Below are positions 5,956 through 9,650 of a stretch of 9,650 bases of DNA, in pieces. Source of the DNA: Actinomycetes bacterium. GTDB lineage: Bacteria; Actinomycetota; Acidimicrobiia; Acidimicrobiales; RAAP-2. The notes beneath the pieces were generated by a model that did no database searches, was not told the DNA's origin, and saw nothing but the letters and a program-made list of their open reading frames with translations. Where the stretch lies: NCBI GenBank assembly GCA_021805305.1, contig JAJZFO010000008.1, forward strand, positions 1 to 9,650, in the 5' to 3' direction. Each line of letters starts with the position of its first letter. Position 1 is the stretch's first letter. The position numbers and the translations under genes are program-made.

Positions 5956-6834
5956 GTGATCGACTACCACCTGCACCTGTGGAGCCACGACGACTCGTCC
6001 GTCGGATACCAGCTCGAGCAGGTGGCCCAGTACTGCGAGGAGGCCGCCCGCCACGGCGTGAACGAGCTGGCGCTCACCGAGCACCTCTACCGATTCGTCG
6101 AGATGCGCGCCACCGTCGGCGATTTCTGGCGTCGCTGGGGGCACGAGCCGACGGCGCCGCTCATGGCGGATTATTTCGATTTCCACGCCCGTAACTCGCT
6201 CGACGACTACGTCGCGTTCGCCCAGTTGGCCAAGTCCGAAGGACTGCCGGTCAAGGTGGGGATGGAGGTCGATTACTACCGCGACCAGATGGATGACGTG
6301 GCGGCGTTGTTGGACCAGTACCCCTTTGACGTGCTGATCGGCTCGGTGCACTGGCTGAACACGTGGCAATTCGACGACATCGACAACGAGGTCCACATGG
6401 CCGAGTGGCGAACCCGTGACGTCGACCAGAGCTGGGCGGAGTACACCCTCGCCCTCGAGGAGCTCGCGGCGGCGCAAGCGGTCGACGTCCTGGCGCATCC
6501 CGACGTCATCAAGGTCGCCGGCTACGTCGCCTCGGACCCCTCGGTGCACTGGGATCGCATGGCCGACGCCGCGGCCGCGGTCGACGTGTCAGTGGAGTGT
6601 TCGTCGGCGGGTTGGTTCAAGCCCGTGGGCGAGCAGTACCCGGCCCAGGGATTCCTCGACCGACTCGTCGCGCGCGGCGTCACGTTCACCACCGCATCCG
6701 ACGCCCACCGTCGCGAGCGCGTGGGCTCGCGCGCGCCGGACCTGGCCACGCTGCTCGAGGCGCGCGGCGTCACGGAGCTGGCGACCTACGAACGCCGCCA
6801 GCGGATTATGGTGCCGATGCGCGTCGCGCCGTGA
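5956..6834 (+). CDS. PHP-domain hydrolase, histidinol-phosphatase-like
   Basis: A 292-residue PHP-domain metal-dependent phosphoesterase most like HisK/HisJ-type histidinol-phosphatases, which dephosphorylate histidinol phosphate. PHP motifs appear in order: DYHLHLW (3-9, His5/His7), LTEHLYRF (40-47, Glu42/His43), GMEVDYY (102-108, Glu104), IGSVHWLN (128-135, His132), LAHPDVIK (179-186, His181) and TASDAHRRERVG (246-257, Asp249/His251), forming a probable trinuclear site. The GTG start lies three bases after the DUF3107 stop with no Shine-Dalgarno, suggesting coupling. The stop overlaps the kinase GTG as GTGA. No other his genes are near, so histidine synthesis is only one option; another phosphorylated substrate is possible. 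Confidence 0.88.
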   Translation: MIDYHLHLWSHDDSSVGYQLEQVAQYCEEAARHGVNELALTEHLYRFVEMRATVGDFWRRWGHEPTAPLMADYFDFHARNSLDDYVAFAQLAKSEGLPVKVGMEVDYYRDQMDDVAALLDQYPFDVLIGSVHWLNTWQFDDIDNEVHMAEWRTRDVDQSWAEYTLALEELAAAQAVDVLAHPDVIKVAGYVASDPSVHWDRMADAAAAVDVSVECSSAGWFKPVGEQYPAQGFLDRLVARGVTFTTASDAHRRERVGSRAPDLATLLEARGVTELATYERRQRIMVPMRVAP

Positions 6835-8312
6835 CCACTCTCGTCGAACTGTGCGAGGACCGCACCTCGCTCTCGGAGATGGCGGTCGACCACCTCCTGC
6901 GACTCACCGCGTCGTGGTCGCTCCTCGCCGATCTCTCGTTCTCTGACATGGTGCTCGCGGCGCCCGACGAGGAATCGATCGACGCCGAGTCCTTCGTGGT
7001 CCTGGGGCAGGTTCGTCCGAACAACCGGTCCACGTTGATCGTCGACGACCTCATCGGCACGGTGCAGCCATCGTCACAGTGGCCCCTGGTGCGCCAGGCC
7101 TACCTCGAGGGCGAGCGGATGGTCGGCGAGGTGGCGTTGGCGGGCATTGACCAAGCGGTGCCCGTGTGGTGCATCCCGGTGCGCTTCGATGGGCGGGTCA
7201 TCGCCGTGCTCGTTCGCCTGCAGGGCCCCTTGCGCGGCCCGGCGTCGCTCTACGAGCAGGCGTACCTCTCGATCTTCGAGCGATTGTGCTCCATGGTCTC
7301 TGACGCCACCTTCCCGTACCGCGAGGACACGGTGGCCGGCCCGGGCATGCCGCGGGTGGGCGACGGGATCATCTTGATCAACGAGGTGGGCGAGGTGGAG
7401 TTCGCGACGCCCAACGCGACCAACGCCTTGCACCGCCTGGGGGTCTACACCTCCACCGAAGGCAAGACCTTCGCGGCGGCGGGCCTACGTCTGCGCGTGG
7501 TGGACCGCTGTCTCGAGTACGGCATCCCCGCCATGGAGGAGGTCGATCGCTCCAGCGACGTGGCCATCCTCTTTCACTGCGTTCCCTTGTTCGACGACGG
7601 CGTGGTGACCGGCGTGGTTGTCCTCCTGCGCGACGTCTCGGACCTGCGTCAACTCAATCGACTGGTGCTGAACAAGGAGGCTGCGGTTCGCGAGGTCCAC
7701 CACCGCGTGAAGAACAACCTGCAGACCATCTCCTCGTTACTGCGCCTGCAGGCGCGTCGCAGCGATGAGCACGAGACCGTGGTGGCCCTGCAGGAGGCGG
7801 AACGACGCGTTCGTTCGATCGCGGTCGTGCACGAGGTGCTCTCGCGCGAGCCCGGCGAAGAGGTGGTGTTCGACGAGATCGTTCGCTCCATCGTGCTCCT
7901 GGTGGAGGACACCGTGCTGGCCCTTCACCCCGTGGAGATCGTGGTGAACGGTGAATTGGGTACGCTGCCGACGGACCTGGCCACGCCGCTCGCGCTCGCC
8001 CTGACCGAGTTGCTCACCAACGCGGTCGAGCACGCCTTCGTCGACTTCGGTGGACCCGACAACGAGCACGTGGGCATCGTCACGTTGGACCTGAGCCTGG
8101 AGGGCGAGTTCGCCGTGGCGGAGATTCGCGACAACGGCCGCGGGCTCGAGGAGGATTTCAAATTGGAGGTGGCCACCAGCCTGGGACTGTCCATCGTGCG
8201 CGACCTCGTGCGTTCGCAACTCAACGGTTCCATCGAGATGACCACCGTGAACGACGACCAGGGAGGCGGAACGCTGATCCGCGTGGTCGTGCCGACCGAA
8301 TTGGCGTCCTAG
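6831..8312 (+). CDS. pdtaS: PdtaS-like sensor histidine kinase
   Basis: A 493-residue soluble histidine kinase without membrane segments. Order: N-terminal GAF-like H_kinase_N domain (about 1-160, opening MTTLVELCEDRTSLSEMAVDHL), a PAS-like domain (about 175-275), a HisKA_2 dimerisation box REVHHRVKNNLQTISSLLRL (287-306; phospho-acceptor His290 or His291), then HATPase_c with N-box ELLTNAVEHAF (393-403), DNGRG (434-438) and GLSIVRDLV (452-460). This matches mycobacterial PdtaS, which phosphorylates the unlinked antiterminator-type regulator PdtaR. The GTG start overlaps the PHP stop as GTGA; the frame is open to 6597, but family similarity begins at this GTG. No response regulator is visible in the window. 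Convergent with whiB, the same arrangement I recall for M. tuberculosis pdtaS/whiB1. Ligand unknown. Confidence 0.93.
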   Translation: MTTLVELCEDRTSLSEMAVDHLLRLTASWSLLADLSFSDMVLAAPDEESIDAESFVVLGQVRPNNRSTLIVDDLIGTVQPSSQWPLVRQAYLEGERMVGEVALAGIDQAVPVWCIPVRFDGRVIAVLVRLQGPLRGPASLYEQAYLSIFERLCSMVSDATFPYREDTVAGPGMPRVGDGIILINEVGEVEFATPNATNALHRLGVYTSTEGKTFAAAGLRLRVVDRCLEYGIPAMEEVDRSSDVAILFHCVPLFDDGVVTGVVVLLRDVSDLRQLNRLVLNKEAAVREVHHRVKNNLQTISSLLRLQARRSDEHETVVALQEAERRVRSIAVVHEVLSREPGEEVVFDEIVRSIVLLVEDTVLALHPVEIVVNGELGTLPTDLATPLALALTELLTNAVEHAFVDFGGPDNEHVGIVTLDLSLEGEFAVAEIRDNGRGLEEDFKLEVATSLGLSIVRDLVRSQLNGSIEMTTVNDDQGGGTLIRVVVPTELAS

Positions 8313-8605
8313 TTCTGTTGCATCCGACGGCGAGCCGCGAGCCACTGCTTGCGCAGCTTGCGGCGCTCGTCCTCGGTCGTGCCGCCCCACACGCCCGACT
8401 CCTGGTTGGTCGCGAGGGCGAACTCCAGGCAGTGCTTCTGCGCGTCACAGTTGATGCACACGCGCTTGGCCGATTCGATCTGGTCGGTGGCCATGCCGGT
8501 CGTGCCCACGGGGAAGAACAATTCGGGCTCCGTGTCGCGGCAGGCGGCGTTCGCGCGCCAATCCGCGTCGTCCCAGGCGTGAGTACGGTTCCAAATTAAC
8601 GACAT
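8309..8605 (-). CDS. whiB1: WhiB1-like iron-sulfur transcription regulator
   Basis: A 98-residue WhiB-family protein. Four cysteines expected to hold a [4Fe-4S] cluster are Cys22, Cys50, Cys53 and Cys59 (C-x27-C-x2-C-x5-C). It has the family turn GVWGG (71-75) followed by a basic C-terminal DNA-contact region (RRKLRKQWLAARRR). The segment CRDTEPELFFPVG is very like mycobacterial WhiB1. In that family the protein binds the primary sigma factor, and the cluster reacts with nitric oxide. The ATG start has AGAAGGA (8613-8619) seven bases upstream. A strong promoter precedes it. The stop shares a CTAG with the stop of the facing kinase gene. Family certain; WhiB1 subtype likely. Confidence 0.95.
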   Translation of the reverse strand: MSLIWNRTHAWDDADWRANAACRDTEPELFFPVGTTGMATDQIESAKRVCINCDAQKHCLEFALATNQESGVWGGTTEDERRKLRKQWLAARRRMQQN

Positions 8606-8633
8606 GACAAAATCCTTCTAAATTAACGAAATA

Positions 8634-8654
8634 CTCCGAAATTCGACATCGGAG
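8634..8654 (-). promoter_or_regulatory. Inverted repeat in the whiB leader
   Basis: CTCCGA (8634-8639) and TCGGAG (8649-8654) flank nine bases inside the predicted 5' leader of whiB. A near copy pair AAATTAACGA also repeats directly at 8593-8602 and 8620-8629, across the start codon and upstream of the ribosome binding site. Either could be a regulator site or leader hairpin; no known consensus is matched. Confidence 0.3.
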
Positions 8655-8675
8655 GCCGTTAAGGGCGGGAAGGCA

Positions 8676-8704
8676 ATTTTACTCGGATGGACCCCTATAT
8701 TCAA
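8676..8704 (-). promoter_or_regulatory. Predicted sigma-A promoter of whiB
   Basis: On the minus strand, TTGAAT (8704-8699), an exact 17-base spacer and TAAAAT (8681-8676, 5 of 6 to TATAAT). The start site should be near 8669, leaving a leader of about 64 bases. It is the best-matching promoter in the window and lies in a distinctly AT-rich stretch. Confidence 0.7.
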
Positions 8705-8745
8705 GGAGTTTTTTGCTAATTCGAACTCGCGGGGTCGTGGGATGA

Positions 8746-8758
8746 CACAATTCGTAGC
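8746..8758 (+). promoter_or_regulatory. Possible -10 for a leaderless GDPD transcript
   Basis: CACAAT (8746-8751) lies seven bases before the GTG at 8759, and no Shine-Dalgarno is present in that gap. That spacing would put transcription start at the start codon. The hexamer is a weak match and no -35 is seen. Confidence 0.3.
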
Positions 8759-9451
8759 GTGACGTCGATCTTCGCCCACCGCGGCCACCACGTGCGATAC
8801 CCCGAGAACTCCGTCGCGGCGGTGGCCGCGGCGAATGAGGTCGGGGCCGACGGCGTCGAGATCGACGTGTGGCTCACCCACGATAAATACCTGATCGTGA
8901 ACCATGACCGCACCGTGGCCGGCCAGTCGATCCCCGCCGCACGACGAAGCGACCTGGCGGACGTCGCGCGACTGACGTCGCTCGAGGAGGTGCTGGTGGC
9001 CGCGGGGCCGATGCGGGTGAACGTTGAAATAAAATCAACTCGTTCGGCTCCGTACAACCTGGCCGTGGCGCGAGAGGTGGCGGCGTTCCTCGACGCGAGC
9101 GCCGTCTCGTCGCAGTGCCTGGTGTCGAGTTTTTCGCTCGCGATCTGCGATGAGGTGCGGCGGGTGTCGCCCGGGCGCAAGGTGGGCTGGCTCGTGGAGC
9201 GCCGCGCGGCCAGTTTCGTGCTCGATCAGGTCCTCACGCACCGCCTGACGTCGGCGCACTTCGCATTCTCGCGGCTGAACGCGTCGGTGGCCCTCGAGGC
9301 GCGACGTCACGGTATCGAGTTGCACGTCTGGACGCCGAATCTCACCCGCGACATCGAACGCATGCTCGAGCTCGAGGTGGACGCGGTCATCACCGACGAC
9401 GTCGTGTTGGCGCGTGAGTTACGTGATCGCCACCGTGCGAGTCGTCGCTAG
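8759..9451 (+). CDS. ugpQ: Glycerophosphodiester phosphodiesterase
   Basis: A 230-residue GDPD-family TIM-barrel enzyme that hydrolyses glycerophosphodiesters to glycerol 3-phosphate and an alcohol. Key motifs: AHRGHHVRYPENS (6-18, catalytic His7 and the PEN signature), GVEIDVW (32-38, Glu34/Asp36 metal ligands), VNHDRTV (47-53, catalytic His49), VEIKS (89-93, Glu90/Lys92), and the late HVWTPN (189-194) and DAVITDD (208-214). No signal peptide is visible, so it is probably cytosolic, and the length is typical of the short bacterial form. The GTG start has no ribosome binding site; a downstream start would remove the His7 motif, so this start is required. It runs divergently from whiB across a 153-bp gap and ends 20 bp before etfB. 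Confidence 0.93.
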   Translation: MTSIFAHRGHHVRYPENSVAAVAAANEVGADGVEIDVWLTHDKYLIVNHDRTVAGQSIPAARRSDLADVARLTSLEEVLVAAGPMRVNVEIKSTRSAPYNLAVAREVAAFLDASAVSSQCLVSSFSLAICDEVRRVSPGRKVGWLVERRAASFVLDQVLTHRLTSAHFAFSRLNASVALEARRHGIELHVWTPNLTRDIERMLELEVDAVITDDVVLARELRDRHRASRR

Positions 9452-9459
9452 GCGTGGCG

Positions 9460-9465
9460 TAGATT
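9460..9465 (+). promoter_or_regulatory. -10 element of a probably leaderless etfB transcript
   Basis: TAGATT ends six bases before the ATG at 9472, the spacing at which transcription would begin on the A of ATG. The 20-base gap after the GDPD stop contains no Shine-Dalgarno. This TANNNT-then-start layout is common for leaderless actinobacterial genes. Confidence 0.55.
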
Positions 9466-9471
9466 GTTGGC

Positions 9472-9650
9472 ATGAACGTTGTCGTCTGTGTCAAACAGAT
9501 TCCTGATCCCGCCGCCGCGCAGTCGCTCGACGCGGACCACCGCCTCAACCGAGCCGGCAAGCTGATCCTGGACGAGGCCGATACCTCCGGCGTCGAGGTG
9601 GCGCCGCGCCTCGTCGAGGCGGCCGGCGAGGGCGAGGGCACCCTCGTCTC
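9472..9650 (+). CDS. etfB: Electron transfer flavoprotein beta subunit, 5' part
   Basis: The window holds the first 59 codons of this gene, which runs off the right edge. MNVVVCVKQIPDPAAA and the later AGKLILDEADTSGVEVAPRLVEA are the signature N-terminus of ETF beta (FixA-like) subunits. With ETF alpha this protein forms an FAD/AMP-binding heterodimer that passes electrons from acyl-CoA and related dehydrogenases to the quinone pool. The alpha subunit would be expected just downstream, outside the window. The start is the ATG at 9472, without a ribosome binding site but with TAGATT at leaderless spacing. Confidence 0.92.
   Translation, partial: MNVVVCVKQIPDPAAAQSLDADHRLNRAGKLILDEADTSGVEVAPRLVEAAGEGEGTLV

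Noticed and set aside
5467..6549. Minus-strand frame of 360 codons opposite DUF3107 and PHP genes
   Set aside because: No recognisable domain; the plus strand shows complete PHP catalytic motifs in the same region.
6597..6830. Longer start for the histidine kinase inside the PHP gene
   Set aside because: The extra 78 codons are Arg-rich out-of-frame translation of the PHP gene, and similarity to PdtaS starts at the GTG at 6831.
5551..6834. Histidine biosynthesis locus
   Set aside because: Only one PHP phosphatase-like gene is present and no other his genes flank it, so a pathway locus is not supported.
8735..8756. CRP-type site (TGTGA-N6-TCACA) upstream of whiB
   Set aside because: One half resembles TGTG on the minus strand (TGTGTCATCCCACG) but the other half does not match.

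Overview
The window is chromosomal DNA from a high-GC Actinomycetota bacterium. The lineage markers are a WhiB protein, a PdtaS-type histidine kinase lying tail-to-tail with it, a DUF3107 protein and an Mrp ATPase without CxxC. GTG starts, GTGA stop/start overlaps and at least one likely leaderless gene fit the same group. Acidimicrobiia would suit the gene mix, but that placement is inference. I see no transposase, integrase, CRISPR array, tRNA or rRNA, and the gene content is mostly core.

Layout. (1) 80-1192 (+): Mrp/ApbC-type P-loop ATPase. (2) 1248-4160 (-): a four-gene metal-handling operon. In transcription order it encodes a small SHOCT membrane protein, an anchored cupredoxin, a CsoR-type repressor and a permease with three C-terminal YHS domains. 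A 41-bp perfect palindrome (4180-4220) overlaps the predicted -10 of its only obvious promoter. (3) 4329-5444 (-): dGTP triphosphohydrolase, ending in a hairpin that covers its stop codon. (4) 5722-8312 (+): a coupled operon of a DUF3107 protein, a PHP/histidinol-phosphatase-like hydrolase and the PdtaS-like kinase. (5) 8309-8605 (-): a WhiB1-like Fe-S regulator whose stop overlaps the kinase stop in a CTAG; it has a clear promoter in an unusually AT-rich gap. (6) 8759-9451 (+): glycerophosphodiester phosphodiesterase. (7) 9472 to the edge (+): start of electron transfer flavoprotein beta, probably leaderless.

The most interesting part is region 2. The proposed circuit is as follows: CsoR (Cys37/His62/Cys66) binds the palindrome and silences its own operon until Cu(I) or a related metal binds. 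The operon then supplies a periplasmic copper protein, a small membrane protein and a permease with a His-rich loop and Cys-bearing YHS modules on one chain. YHS modules 2 and 3 come from a 168-bp tandem duplication, with one difference in 153 aligned bases, so the duplication is recent or is being homogenised. Metal identity and transport direction cannot be read from the sequence.
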